Shown: positions 1 to 8,786 of the stretch, one piece after another
How the letters are laid out: every line of letters starts with the position of its first letter
How positions within the stretch are numbered: the first letter of the stretch is position 1
Assembly: GCF_003814875.1 (NCBI RefSeq)
Contig: NZ_RKQF01000001.1
Location: 496,001 to 560,000 of the forward strand
Length of the DNA stretch: 64,000 nt
DNA from: Streptomyces sp. Ag109_O5-1
GTDB lineage: Bacteria; Actinomycetota; Actinomycetes; Streptomycetales; Streptomycetaceae
Reading direction: 5' to 3'
Translations under genes and position numbers: made by a program
Notes under the pieces: model-generated
What the model was told of the DNA's origin: nothing
The model's input: the letters and a program-made list of their open reading frames with translations, nothing else
The model's database searches: none

Positions 1-84
1 GGTCCGGTCGTCTACGACCTGCTGATCCCCGAGAAGTCCGTCGTCACCCGTGTGGTCCCCACCCCGGCCTCACCCCTGCGATGA
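1..84 (+). CDS. C-terminal end of an unidentified protein (partial)
   Basis: The frame is open from the first base and encodes 27 residues ending PTPASPLR before TGA at 82-84. Codon third positions are GC-rich, as in neighbouring real genes. The protein starts outside the window and cannot be identified from this tail. It lies 109 bp upstream of the HbpS-like gene on the same strand, so the two could be co-transcribed. Confidence 0.5.
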   Translation, partial: GPVVYDLLIPEKSVVTRVVPTPASPLR

Positions 85-132
85 CCCGGCTCACAGCCGC
101 TTCATCCGCCACCGCACAGCACCGCACAGCAC

Positions 133-182
<50 letters not shown>

Positions 183-193
183 AAGGAACCATC

Positions 194-640
194 ATGAGCA
201 CCGAGACACTCCAGAAGTCGACCCCCGCCTCGTCCATCACCCAGGCCGCCGCCGGCGCACTCATCGCGGCGGTACACGCCGCGGCTGCCCGGATCGGCTT
301 CACGGCGTCCATCGCCGTCACCGACCAGGGCGGACATCTGAAGGCATTCGACCGCGCCGACGACGCGCCCTTCCTCACCGCCGAGGTCGCCCTCGACAAG
401 GCCTGGACCGCGGCCTCCTTCCGAATCCCCACCCACACGTGGAACGACTTGCTCGCCAACCCGCAGATCGCGCCGCTGGGCGGCCACCATCGTGTGATGG
501 CCGTCGGCGGCGGCTACCCGATCATCGAGAACGGCCAGTACGTCGGAGGGCTGGGGATATCCGGTGGCACCTACGACCAGGACCAGCAGGCCGCCGAGGA
601 GGCCCTCGCCGCCCTCGGGTTCGAGCTGCCCGGTCTCTGA
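194..640 (+). CDS. GlcG/HbpS family heme-binding-like protein
   Basis: This 148-residue protein belongs to the GlcG/HbpS (DUF336) family. It shows the typical features SIAVTDQGGHLKAFDRADDA, the ALDKAWTAASF helix and a glycine-rich GGYPIIENGQYVGGLGISGG strand-turn. Family members form small octameric proteins. HbpS of Streptomyces binds haem and tunes a redox two-component system, but there is no secretion signal or senS/senR neighbour here, so the role is open. ATG 194 is chosen because AAAGGAAC lies just upstream; the longer frame from position 50 would translate the hexamer repeat. A 39-bp internal segment (401-439) recurs exactly at 879-917. Confidence 0.85.
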   Translation: MSTETLQKSTPASSITQAAAGALIAAVHAAAARIGFTASIAVTDQGGHLKAFDRADDAPFLTAEVALDKAWTAASFRIPTHTWNDLLANPQIAPLGGHHRVMAVGGGYPIIENGQYVGGLGISGGTYDQDQQAAEEALAALGFELPGL

Positions 641-814
641 CCAGCCACGGAGGGTCGGCCCGTGGCTGACTGGCGCCAGGCCAAGCCACAGACCGACATG
701 TGCGCCGTCACTGATGGCTGCAGCCATTGCCCTGATCAGCCGGCCCCGCGGCAGCCTGCGTCCTGACGTCGCGCGGCCGCCGGCCGCGGTGGCTCAGCGG
801 GTGGAGAGGGACGC

Positions 815-877
815 CGGGCGCCCCGCGTCCAGGCCGTCGCGAAGATCACCGACGACCAGGACGAGCTGCTGGCTCTT
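815..877 (+). pseudogene. IS256-family transposase fragment
   Basis: One frame reads AVAKITDDQDELLA, the segment that in IS256-type transposases precedes the FYDxPAEHWxHLRTTNPIEST block. The match stops abruptly after ELLA, where the duplicated HbpS piece begins. Only about 20 residues remain, so this is a relic. The left boundary is approximate. Confidence 0.5.
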
Positions 878-878
878 C

Positions 879-917
879 GCCTGGACCGCGGCCTCCTTCC
901 GAATCCCCACCCACACG
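879..917 (+). repeat. 39-bp exact duplicate of an internal HbpS-gene segment
   Basis: Positions 879-917 are identical to 401-439 in the GlcG/HbpS-like gene and in the same orientation. The patch sits between the IS256 fragment on its left and the truncated IS1182 transposase on its right. It therefore looks like templated filler copied from nearby DNA at a repair junction rather than a gene remnant with its own history. Confidence 0.85.
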
Positions 918-1762
918 CGCCCGGGACGAGGGCGGCAGCCCCGGTCCGTCGTCCTCGGCAGGCGCCAGAGCAGGCGTCCTGCGGCGTCACGGTGATAGTT
1001 CTGCACCATGATCTGGCGCAGGGCCTGGACACGGGGGCCGAACGCCCGGCCTTCCCCGTTTCGGTGCAGGTGCTCTAGGAGCAGGACGGCGTCGTTGCCG
1101 GTGGCGAGGATCCTGGTCTTGGGCTTGGTGGGGTTCTTGCCCAGGCGAAGCGGCCGGCCGTAGCGGCGCCCCCAGTCCTCGTCGACCAGTCCGTCCGGCA
1201 GGTGGCCGGCGGTTCGGCGATCTCTGCCAACGCGGCGCGGACCGCCTCGGTGATCAGTTCCAGGGCGGGTCAGGCCGCGCACCGCGGCCAGCACGTGGGT
1301 GGAGTCGGTGCGCTGTGTGGTGCGTTCGCGCACCAGGCCGGCCTCCTTGAGGCGGGCCAGCGCGAGGTCGAGGAGGCGGTCGGCGCGGCCGCCCTCGGTG
1401 AGACGGTCACGGAAGTCGGCCAGCACGCTGTGGTGGAAGCCGGGGTCGTCCAGCTCCATGGCCATGGCGTACTTGAAGTCGATGCGGCAGCGGACCGCCT
1501 CGGCGGCCTGCCGGTCCGACAGGCCGACCAGGAACTGCAGCACACAGACGGTGGCCAGTTGGGCGGGCGAGAGGCCCAGGCGCCCGTCGCGCGGGTACCA
1601 GTCGGCGAAGTCCTCGTCGCGCCACAGCCCATCGAGGCGGTCGCGCACCCATATCGCCGCCGTTCCGTCCGGGTTGCTCGCCCGCGCGACCTGCGCAGTC
1701 AGAGGCGGGACCTGCTCACCGGAACGGGGGCGGAGGGACAACGGGCACCTCGACCGCTGCAT
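918..1762 (-). pseudogene. IS1182-family transposase, C-terminally truncated and frameshifted
   Basis: The N-terminal half of an IS1182/IS5-like DDE transposase is recognisable (VRDRLDGLWRDEDFADWYP, LSDRQAAEAVRCRIDFKYAM, QRTDSTHVLAAVRGL with the first catalytic Asp, then LVDEDWGRRYGRP). Two compensating frameshifts bracket about 70 bp near 1199-1268: an extra C near 1267, with the frame restored near 1199. The reading then runs to VQNYHRDAAGRL and ends at the 39-bp HbpS patch, losing the rest of the catalytic domain. It cannot be active. Confidence 0.75.
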
Positions 1763-2210
1763 CGGTCAACGGAACTACCCGAGCATGCCCCTTCACCATG
1801 CTGCCGCACCGCGAAACTCCAAGATCCCCTACAGAGTCAAGCTAGGGCCGCGCCCGTCAGACGCCGCCCTCCTGGACCTCATGGCGGAGTGGATCACGAA
1901 ACCTTAAGGGACCCCACGGCATCTTCGCGACGCCCTCAGACGTACCGCCAGGTGGGTGGCGCGTCCGGAACAGCACCTCGTCAGGGTGCGGGACGCTCCG
2001 GAGCGGAGTGTCAACGGCGGGGCGGCCCAGGCCACGGCCACCGCGAAATGCCCGCTTCACAGGGGTACAACTTCTACCACGACGGGGAGGCAGGAGTCGC
2101 TGCCGGACCCCGCCCACCACACGTGAGCCGAGAACAGCGAGGGTGCCCGGATTGCGGGGCACCATTCCAGTGGCGTAGAACGGCAGCGGACCTGCGACGA
2201 CGGAGGTGGC
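1763..2210. other. Gene-free spacer between mobile-element fragments
   Basis: Several overlapping open frames exist on both strands, but none shows a recognisable motif, a convincing RBS or clean codon bias. I see no terminal repeat or promoter that can be assigned with confidence. It is best treated as scrambled flanking DNA. Confidence 0.4.
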
Positions 2211-2495
2211 ATGCGGTCGTCCACCCCTGACGGTGAAGCGGGGAACCTCCCCGTTCCGGTCAGCAGCTTCGTCGGAAGGCGGCACGAGCTGTCGGAGATC
2301 AGACGGCGGATGGCCGACTCGCGCCTGCTCACACTGACGGGCCCCGGCGGGGTCGGTAGGGACCGGCTCGCGCTGGAGGCGGCGACCGCCGCGCGCAGAG
2401 CGTTCGACGACGGCGTCTGCTTCGTCGACTGCGCGGCCGTCCGCGACGGTAGCCTGCTTGCCGAGACCGCGGCCTCCACCCTTTCGCGACGTGGG
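2211..2495 (+). pseudogene. N-terminal fragment of a LuxR/AfsR-like NTPase regulator with mutated Walker A
   Basis: The translation begins with the diagnostic N-terminus of large Streptomyces ATP-binding regulators (NLPVPVSSFVGRRHELSEI, then RLLTLTGPGGVG, then RAFDDGVCFVDCAAV). The expected Walker A GKT is changed to GRD at about residue 45, which would abolish nucleotide binding. Homology stops near 2490, where unrelated DNA begins. About 95 residues of a protein normally near 700-1000 remain. Confidence 0.7.
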
Positions 2496-2724
2496 CGATC
2501 GGCCGGCGGGCGGCGCTCGCGCCGACCAGGAGATGGTTGTGGGCGAGAGCGTCGGTCAGGGCGTACAGGACCAGGCGCTGCCATCCGCCCATACAGTCCT
2601 CATGCTGGGTGCCCAGGCTCCGGGCCCGGGCGAGGTAGGCGTTGATGTGCCGGCAGTGGTACTCGAGCAGTGCCAGCAGCTCCTGCGGCACCCCTTCACC
2701 TGCCGGGCGGGGAGCAGGCGGCAC
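2495..2724 (-). pseudogene. Unrecognised protein fragment
   Basis: On the minus strand an open frame contains a protein-like stretch (ELLALLEYHCRHINAYLARA, then CMGGWQRLVLYALTDALAHN) with helical, amphipathic character and good codon bias. Toward its C-terminus it turns into arginine-rich nonsense where it meets the NTPase fragment head-on near 2490. I do not recognise the family. The join suggests it lost its 3' end in the same rearrangement. Confidence 0.35.
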
Positions 2725-2908
2725 GGTGCGTGCCGCGGATGCGGGCAGCAGGCCGTGGCGGATTCTGCTGGAGTAATAGTCAAGACCTGTGGGTGACTGG
2801 TCTTCAGCACATGACTTCGGAGGTGGTTGGCAGCAGGGGCTGTTTCCCGCTGCAGGGCTGCGGAGGGCTGTTTCGATGGGAACGGTCAGCTGCTGTTACG
2901 TTTCTCGA

Positions 2909-3388
2909 ATGAGGAAGGGACCTACTACGTGGAGAGCCGGGGCGGACGAGCCGCTCGGCTTCTTGATCGCTTCGGTGGGCAACGCGGCGGCTCTCGCATT
3001 TGAGTCGACCCTGGCCGAGGAGGACTTGCATCCGCGGCATTTCGCCGTGCTGCGCGGGCTGCGTGACGGCGGGGAACATTCGCAGCAGCAGCTTGCCTCC
3101 TCACTCGGTATCCCGGCCAGCCGCTTGGTCGGGCTGCTGTCGCTGCTCATCGAGAGGGGCCTGGTGGAGCGGCGCGAGTCGCCGAGTGACGCCCGGGTGA
3201 AGCTGGTGCGCCTGCGGGAGGAGGGCCGGGTGGAGCTGGAGAAGCTGATCGGGCTCGCGGGCGCCTCGGAGCGGCGGCTGACTGCGGGTCTGGCGGCGGA
3301 GGACAAGGCTGAGCTGCGTCGGCTGCTCGGGATCGTCTATGCCAACGTCGCTGTTGAATCCGGGGCGCGACCCGCTCGGGTGTGGTGA
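2909..3388 (+). CDS. MarR-family transcriptional regulator
   Basis: A 159-residue winged-helix protein. The N-terminal helix (PLGFLIASVGNAAALAFESTLAEE) is followed by the MarR DNA-binding core: LHPRHFAVLRGLRDG, then QQQLASSLGIPASRLVGLL (recognition region), then LIERGLVERRESPSDARVKLVRL (wing). ATG 2909 is the only good in-frame start near the homology, although its own RBS is weak. It lies 123 bp upstream of, and in line with, the NTF2-like gene, whose promoter region carries an inverted repeat. MarR proteins usually repress such neighbours and respond to small phenolic or oxidant ligands; the ligand here is unknown. Confidence 0.85.
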   Translation: MRKGPTTWRAGADEPLGFLIASVGNAAALAFESTLAEEDLHPRHFAVLRGLRDGGEHSQQQLASSLGIPASRLVGLLSLLIERGLVERRESPSDARVKLVRLREEGRVELEKLIGLAGASERRLTAGLAAEDKAELRRLLGIVYANVAVESGARPARVW

Positions 3389-3442
3389 TCGGGCCTCTCT
3401 GGCCTGGTTGTTCGATCCAGTGACGGGGTGCGCCTTGCAATA

Positions 3443-3475
3443 CCGTTTCGGTTGTAATAATTTCAGTGGAAACGG
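3443..3475. promoter_or_regulatory. Inverted repeat upstream of the NTF2-like gene, candidate MarR operator
   Basis: Perfect 7-bp arms CCGTTTC (3443-3449) and GAAACGG (3469-3475) are separated by 19 bp containing the AT-rich TTGTAATAATTTC, an unusual composition for this genome. It lies 37 bp before the next ATG, where a promoter would sit. Binding by the adjacent MarR protein is an inference. Confidence 0.45.
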
Positions 3476-3511
3476 ATTGGGCGCCTGCAGGGCGCCCCGC
3501 CAAGGGAGACG

Positions 3512-3925
3512 ATGATGACGGTCAAGAGCGGGGACACGGTCGAGGAGTTCCTTGAGCGGGTCCAGCAGGCATGGAACGCGGGTGACGCGACGCGTTATGC
3601 CGCGCAGTTCGCCGAGGACGCCTCATACGTGATCTTCATGGGAGATGCCATGTTCGGGCGCGCCGCCATCGCGCAGACACACCACGAGGTGTTCACCCGG
3701 TGGCAGAAGGGCACGCGCATGACAGTCAAGCCGATCGATGTGCGAATGCCGGACGAGTCCACGGCGGTGGTGACCACGGTCGGCGGCATCGGCAAAGGCG
3801 GCCGGGTCGATGTGGACAAGTTCCAGACCTTCACACTGCGTCGCCGCGACGGACGTTGGGAATGCGTGGCGTTCCAGAACACTGAAATGAGTCGCCGGTC
3901 CAAGCGCGCCTACCGCTCCCGGTGA
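3512..3925 (+). CDS. SgcJ/EcaC-type NTF2-like protein
   Basis: A 137-residue protein of the SnoaL/NTF2-like superfamily, closest in pattern to the SgcJ/EcaC family: VEEFLERVQQAWNAGDATRYAAQFAEDASYV at the start, then GRAAIAQTHHEVF, a VTTVGGIG strand and FQTFTLRRRDGRWECVAFQN. These cone-shaped alpha+beta folds act as small hydrolases, isomerases or binding proteins, and catalytic residues cannot be assigned. AAGGGAGACG gives a good RBS for ATG 3512. It follows the MarR gene on the same strand. Confidence 0.8.
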   Translation: MMTVKSGDTVEEFLERVQQAWNAGDATRYAAQFAEDASYVIFMGDAMFGRAAIAQTHHEVFTRWQKGTRMTVKPIDVRMPDESTAVVTTVGGIGKGGRVDVDKFQTFTLRRRDGRWECVAFQNTEMSRRSKRAYRSR

Positions 3926-4220
3926 CCGCCCGCACCCGTTCTTGATCTCGACACGGCAACACGGCCGGCCGGCCAAGCGCATCGACCAGGGCGTGTGCCG
4001 ACGTCGCCGTGGCCACCACGGACGGGCCACCGGCGGCGACCAGCGCCGGGCGTCGCGTCATGCCACCGACTGTCCGACCTGTTAGGTGCCCGCCGGAAGC
4101 ACCTGCCGCACCCGCGGCGGCAAGGAGGACCACACCCCGCGGTTCATGCTCGTCCCCCAGCTCCGTGCCGAACTCGAAGTCCGCACCCCTGCCGATCGCG
4201 GCCCTGGCCGCACGTGGGAG

Positions 4221-4895
4221 ATGGGCCCCGCGATCGAGGCCGCAGTGCCGGAGGCCGCGACGAAGCCCACGAGGGTGGGGTACGCCCGTTGCAGTACCGC
4301 TCAGCAAGAGCTCCAGAGCCAGCTCGACGCCCCGGAAGAGGCGGGCTGTGATCCGGTCTTCTCGGAGAAGATCAGCACCCGGGTCAAGGTGAGGCCGGAG
4401 TTCGTCAAGGCGATGGACTTCGCCCGCACCATCAAGAAGGCCGTCCCGCACCAGCGGGTGATCTTCACAGTGCACGAGATGAAGCGCCTCGGCCGCGGCG
4501 CCGCCGAGCTGCTGACCATCGCCGAGGACTTGCGCCACCACGACATCCAGCTCGAACTCCTCACCGGCCCCCTTCAGGGGGTGTACGACCCGTCCGGCCA
4601 CGGCGCCGCCCTGTTCGCGTTCTTCGCCGACATGGCGGAGTCCGAACGCGAGTACATCCGGGAGAAGTCCCTGGAGGGCCAGGCGTCCGCCCGCGAGCGC
4701 GGCCGGCATGGCGGGCGCCCCAAGGTTGTCGACGACGACATGGCCGCGTACGCCCGCAGCCTGCGGGCCAACGGGGTCCCCGTCCCCGAGATCGCCCGAA
4801 AGCTAGTCATCACCTCGGGCAAGAATCAGGGCAAGCGGCCCTCGGTCGCCACCGTCTACCGCATCCTCGCCGAGGACGCCGACAGCACCGAATGA
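4221..4895 (+). CDS. Serine recombinase (resolvase/invertase family)
   Basis: A 224-residue site-specific recombinase. The catalytic serine is about residue 25 in VGYARCSTAQQELQSQLD. The resolvase core follows with RVIFTVHEMKRLGRGAAELL and LLTGPLQGVYDPSG, then the long E helix (ESEREYIREKSLEGQASARERGR). The C-terminal helix-turn-helix (GGRPKVVDDDMAAYARSL to VPEIARKL, then KRPSVATVYRIL) contacts DNA. An upstream in-frame start at 4086 exists, but residues before 4221 do not resemble the family. It appears intact, the only full-length recombinase in the graveyard, and could come from a Tn3-like element or a plasmid. Confidence 0.85.
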   Translation: MGPAIEAAVPEAATKPTRVGYARCSTAQQELQSQLDAPEEAGCDPVFSEKISTRVKVRPEFVKAMDFARTIKKAVPHQRVIFTVHEMKRLGRGAAELLTIAEDLRHHDIQLELLTGPLQGVYDPSGHGAALFAFFADMAESEREYIREKSLEGQASARERGRHGGRPKVVDDDMAAYARSLRANGVPVPEIARKLVITSGKNQGKRPSVATVYRILAEDADSTE

Positions 4896-4921
4896 GCCCG
4901 GACGCTTTCAGGGCTTCAAGA

Positions 4922-5739
4922 TCAACTCATTGCCCCTTTTACGCGTATCTGGGTCACACCCGAGGAGGCGTGGGTGCGGAGGCAGTCGCGATGCCGGCGG
5001 CAGGTCTTCTCCACAGCGGAGGAGAGGTTTTCAAGGAGGTGCCATCTGTCCGCTACTTCCTGGGCCTGCGGTGCGGCTTGTTGGATGGCCTTGGTGAACA
5101 TCATGGAACGGTCGCGGCAGATGATCTCCGCTCTGGGTGCTCGCACAGCCAGGCGGCGACAGTGGCGGTGTCCCGGTGGGGCAGCACGTCTACGGGGCGG
5201 GAGGTCTCGATGTCGACGAGCACCGTCCCGTAGGTACGCCCCTTGCGGAAGGCGAACTCATCGATGCCCAATATCCGAGGCGCTCGATCCGGTACGGATG
5301 GCGCCTTGAGCAGGCGAAGCAGTGCCGTCCGACCGCCATGCAGCAGCAGTTGTCGGCAGAGCCGTTGGCCGGGACGGCCGCCCAATTCCGTGGCGACCGC
5401 GCGCATCGCCGAGCGCAGTGACGTCGTGGTGCGCCGATGTGGTTCGGTCAGTCCGCGGACTTGCTCCACAACGGTTCTGCGTCGGCACCCGGCGTGCTCG
5501 CACAGGAACCGGCGGACCTGAAGGCGAATGACCATCCGCTGCCCAGCCACGGGCAGATCAGTGACGTGGCGCCAGTAGCGACTGTGGACACGGGTGACGG
5601 GCTGAGCACAATCCGGGCACAGCCCTGGCGGACCGCACCCGGCTGCGTCAACCACCAGCACACGCTCGATAATGCTCACTTGACGCACTGTGACCCGCCG
5701 GTCGGCGAGTAAGAGCTCTACGAACGTCTCCACCCTCAC
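4922..5739 (-). pseudogene. ISL3-family transposase, frameshifted and truncated
   Basis: The N-terminal half has the ISL3 zinc-binding region (CPDCAQPV and CEHAGCRRR), LPVAGQRMVIRLQVRRFLC, and the start of the DDE domain at ILGIDEFAFRKGRTYGTVLVD (first catalytic Asp). Near 5140 the frame shifts after WLCEHPE and continues in another frame as IICRDRSMM, then VADRWHLLENLS (second catalytic Asp). The element ends near 4920, losing the remaining C-terminal region. It is dead. Confidence 0.8.
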
Positions 5740-5793
5740 GCTTTGGGCATGCCCAATTCTGTAGTTTCGGGAGCCTGACGGTGCTTCGGGCGT

Positions 5794-6510
5794 TCAACTC
5801 CGGCGCGGGACGCCCAGCATCTGCACGAGCTGGACGAGTTCCTCCTCGAAGAGCTTCTCCGGGTTGGTGGTCTGGGTGTGCATGTGGCCGTAGACCTCCA
5901 GTGACACCAAGCCGTGCAGGTGACCCCAGATACGCAGGGCCAGGGCGACGGCTGCGGGCGGCAAGTCGGGGAACGCGGGCCGCACCTTGTCGAGGAGCCC
6001 TTGGTCGAAGTCGGACCAGCCGAAGGCGCTGTCCTCGTAGAGATGCTGGGTGTGCGGCCATGCGGCTGCAGCGAGGGCGGTGAGTCCGGTACAGACCCGG
6101 CGTGCGGCATCTGGGGCGGGGCCGCCTTCGGGGGCGTGGTAGCCGGGGACGGGGTCGCCGTAGATGAGCCGGAAGCCCTGGGGGTTCACCACGGCCCAGG
6201 TCCGGAAAGCGGTGGCCCATGCTGTGATGCGGATGGCGGGATCCGTGGCGGGGGCGGCCTCCCAGGCGGCGTCCACGGCGTCGGCCAGGGCGGTGTACAC
6301 GTCGTTGATGAGCGTGGTGACCAGGTCGTCCCGGGTCGCAAAGTAGCCATAGATCGCGTTGGCGGTCATGCCCATCTCGCGGGCGATGGCCCGCAGTGTG
6401 ATGGCGTCCGGGCCGCCCGAGGCCATCAAGGCGAGGGCCACCTTCTTGATTTCGGCCGTGGTCTCGGCCCGTAGCCGCGCGCGTCTTCCCTTGCTTCCCG
6501 TGACTGTCAC
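5794..6510 (-). CDS. TetR/AcrR-family transcriptional repressor
   Basis: A 238-residue protein with the TetR N-terminal DNA-binding domain: RAETTAEIKKVALALMASGG, then ITLRAIAREMGMTANAIYGYF as the helix-turn-helix. The C-terminal ligand domain (NPQGFRLIYGDPVPGY, then WGHLHGLVSLEVYGHM) is of the WHG-containing type common in actinomycetes. It is divergent from the NAD(P)-binding reductase with 98 bp between the starts, which strongly suggests that it represses that gene and itself. The inducer cannot be predicted. Confidence 0.9.
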   Translation of the reverse strand: MTVTGSKGRRARLRAETTAEIKKVALALMASGGPDAITLRAIAREMGMTANAIYGYFATRDDLVTTLINDVYTALADAVDAAWEAAPATDPAIRITAWATAFRTWAVVNPQGFRLIYGDPVPGYHAPEGGPAPDAARRVCTGLTALAAAAWPHTQHLYEDSAFGWSDFDQGLLDKVRPAFPDLPPAAVALALRIWGHLHGLVSLEVYGHMHTQTTNPEKLFEEELVQLVQMLGVPRRS

Positions 6511-6522
6511 AACAGGAACTCT

Positions 6523-6547
6523 ACAGCGTCAATTTACTTCACAGCGT
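6523..6547. promoter_or_regulatory. Direct repeats in the TetR/reductase intergenic region
   Basis: ACAGCGT occurs at 6523-6529 and again at 6541-6547, 18 bp apart, within the AT-richest part of the 98-bp divergent promoter region (CAATTTACTTC between them, TATAGTTTC after). A second near-repeat, TTTACTTCAC / GTTTCTTCAC, overlaps it. This is the likely TetR binding area, although TetR sites are usually inverted rather than direct repeats. Confidence 0.35.
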
Positions 6548-6608
6548 ATAGTTTCTTCACGTCGTCACCTCTGGTGGCGTCCCACGTTTGCATGCATAGG
6601 GGAGAACC

Positions 6609-7316
6609 ATGCACATCGGAGTCATCGGAGCCACGGGCACCATCGGCAGCAGGGTCGTCGCCGAGGCCCTCGAACGGGGCCACCACATCAGGGCGTTCAG
6701 CCGGGACGCCGCTCAGGCGCAGCACGAGGAGCGTCGGGACAACATCACCTGGACGAGCGTCGACGTCCTGGACCCGAAGAGCATCGCCGGCGTCCTGCCC
6801 GGACTCGACGTCCTGATCAGCGGATTCCAGCCGGGCAACGCGGCCAAGGACTTCGAGGACACCGTCCGGCGCTCGATCGCCGACCCCACCGTCTACGCCA
6901 CCGCGGCACAGGCCCTGCTGAAGGCTCTGGAGAGCCACCCACAGACCCGGCTCATCGTGATCGGCGGGGCCGGAAGCCTCGAAATCGAACCGGGCGTGGT
7001 GCGCGCAGACTCCGACGAGTTGCTGCACGCTGCCCTCGACCAGCTTGGACTGCCCCGCGAATACGGCGCAGCGGTACGTGGTCACCGCGACGCCCTGAAC
7101 GTCCTGCGAACCTCGAACCGGCTGTGGACCTACTTCAGCCCCGCAGAGGAGATCGCTCCCGGCGAGCGCACCGATCGTTTCAGGATCGGCGGCGACCAGC
7201 CGGTCCTGGACGCTGACGGCCGCAGCCGTATCTCGGTGGAGGACGCGGCGGTCGCCTTGATCGATGAGGCGGAGCTGCCTCGCTTCGTCCAGCGCCGCTT
7301 CACCATCGGTTACTGA
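6609..7316 (+). CDS. NAD(P)-binding reductase of the atypical SDR/NmrA type
   Basis: A 235-residue Rossmann protein. The dinucleotide-binding motif GATGTIG is at residues 7-13. It continues with a second strand ending ALERGHHIRAFSRD, an acidic VDVLD stretch typical of NAD(P)-binding extended/atypical SDRs, and RLIVIGGAGSLEI. No canonical YxxxK is evident, as in NmrA-like members that act as sensors or as reductases on unknown substrates. GGGGAGAACC precedes ATG 6609. It is divergent from the TetR gene, its probable repressor. Confidence 0.85.
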   Translation: MHIGVIGATGTIGSRVVAEALERGHHIRAFSRDAAQAQHEERRDNITWTSVDVLDPKSIAGVLPGLDVLISGFQPGNAAKDFEDTVRRSIADPTVYATAAQALLKALESHPQTRLIVIGGAGSLEIEPGVVRADSDELLHAALDQLGLPREYGAAVRGHRDALNVLRTSNRLWTYFSPAEEIAPGERTDRFRIGGDQPVLDADGRSRISVEDAAVALIDEAELPRFVQRRFTIGY

Positions 7317-7577
7317 GAGCCGCAGCCCACATCCCCATGGGGCGCGTCATGAACTCCCCCACGGGCAAGGGCGACGTCCGTCTGAGTCAACCCGGCTGGT
7401 CGAGCCTACCGGCACTCTGGCATACGCCCAGATAGGTGCTGCCAGTCCAGCTACGCGGCGGATCCGCATTTGTCCGTAGCCGTCACGCAACCGCAGCCAG
7501 AACCAACCAGCGTGCTCAGTCACAGTAACCGACAACCCGCGTGCGTCTGGTGATCAGTTGTGCGGGATGATCCCGGT
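7317..7577. other. Spacer with a possible small protein remnant
   Basis: A minus-strand frame at 7347-7535 contains TEHAGWFWLRLRDGYGQMRI, which looks protein-like, but it has no RBS and cannot be assigned. The rest holds no recognisable site. It separates the reductase gene from an IS1182 remnant and is probably rearranged DNA. Confidence 0.3.
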
Positions 7578-8029
7578 ATGCGTGATCAGGAGGGGCTGTT
7601 CGAGGTCGAGCCGGCCGAGGGCAAACAGCCGCCACGTCGTGCGGCGGCGGTGGACAAGCGATTCAGGTCGTTCGACCGCACCAGGTCCTGCTGCTGCCGC
7701 CGTCGCTGGACGACTGGCTACCCCAGGACCATCTGGCCCGCTTCGTCGCCGAGCTGGTCGACGACGTGCTGGACCTCGGACCGGTCCTGGCCGACTACAC
7801 CGAGAAGCGGGGCTACCCGCCCTACGACCCGCGGCTGATGGTGCGGCTGCTGATCTACGGCTACACCACCGGCGTCCGCTCGTCCCGGGCGATCGAGCGC
7901 AAGTGCGTGGACGATGTCGCATTCCGGTTCCTGGCCGCCGACCAGGCACCGGACTACCGCTCGATCGCCCGGTTCCGCCGCCGCCACTTGGACGCTCTCG
8001 CAGACCTGTTCACCCAGTCCCTGGAGTAG
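7578..8029 (+). pseudogene. IS1182-family transposase, N-terminal fragment with frameshift
   Basis: This belongs to a different IS1182 subgroup from the copy at 918-1762. It begins MRDQEGLFEVEPAEGKQPP, shifts frame near 7675, and continues as VLLLPPSLDDWLPQDHLARF, then EKRGYPPYDPRLMVRLLIYG, then the AIERKCVDDVAFRFLAADQ and RSIARFRRRH blocks. It stops at FTQSLE before the catalytic core. About 150 of roughly 450 residues remain. Confidence 0.8.
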
Positions 8030-8047
8030 GTACTGGTGGGGGAACAT

Positions 8048-8786
8048 ATGAGCAACGACGCGATCCGGTTGCGCTCCGTGACCCGGCGGTACGGCTCGGG
8101 CGGTACGTCCGTCACCGCCCTCGACGAAGTATCGCTCGCCTTCCCGAGGGGGACCTTCACCGCCGTGATGGGCCCGTCCGGGTCCGGCAAGTCGACCCTG
8201 CTGCAGTGCGCCGCGGGCCTGGACCGGCCCACGTCGGGCTCGGTCACCGTGGGCGACACCGAGCTGACCGGCCTGAGCGAGACCAAGCTGACCCTGCTGC
8301 GCCGCGAGCGCATCGGCTTTGTGTTCCAGGCGTTCGACCGGCTGCCCTCGCTGACCGCCGAGCAGAACGTGGCCCCGCCGCTGCGGCTGGCCGGCCGCCG
8401 CCCGAAGAAGGCCCAGGTGCGCGAGGTGCTCGAACAGGTCGGACTCGGCGACCGGGCGCGGCACCGGCCGACGGAGATGTCCGGCGGCCAGCAGCAGCGG
8501 GTTGCCCTGGCCCGCGCAACTGATCACCCGCCCCGAAGTGCTGTTCGGCGACGAGCCGACCGGCGCGCTCGACTCGCAGACCAGCCGCGAGGTGCTGACC
8601 CTGCTGCGCGGCATGGTCGACCGGGACGGCCAGACGATCATCATGGTCACCCACGACCCCGTCGCCGCCTCCTACGCCGACCGTGTCGTCTTCCTCGTCG
8701 ACGGCCGTGTCAACGGCGAGCTGATCGGCGCCTCCGCCGAGGACATCGCGGCGCGCATGACCAAGCTCGAGGCGGCGCCGTGCTGA
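8048..8786 (+). pseudogene. ABC transporter ATPase (MacB/LolD-like), single-base frameshift
   Basis: A MacB-type ATPase with Walker A GPSGSGKST, Q-loop FVFQAF and signature SGGQQQRVALARA in the first frame. Walker B (VLFGDEP), the D-loop and the H-switch (MVTHDP) are in the next frame. Deleting one A in GCAACTG near 8517-8519 would restore LARALITRPEVLFGDEPTGA, so the lesion is a one-base insertion or a sequencing error. GGGGGAAC is a good RBS. The last codons overlap the GTG start of the permease (GTGCTGA), so the pair was translationally coupled. It probably exported a lipophilic compound or peptide. Confidence 0.85.

Noticed and set aside
1857..2285. 142-residue minus-strand frame in the spacer before the NTPase fragment
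   Set aside because: No RBS, motif or codon bias; it overlaps the start of the NTPase relic.
3831..4709. 292-residue minus-strand frame across the serine recombinase
   Set aside because: It overlaps an intact recombinase and shows only Gly/Leu/Arg-rich shadow sequence.
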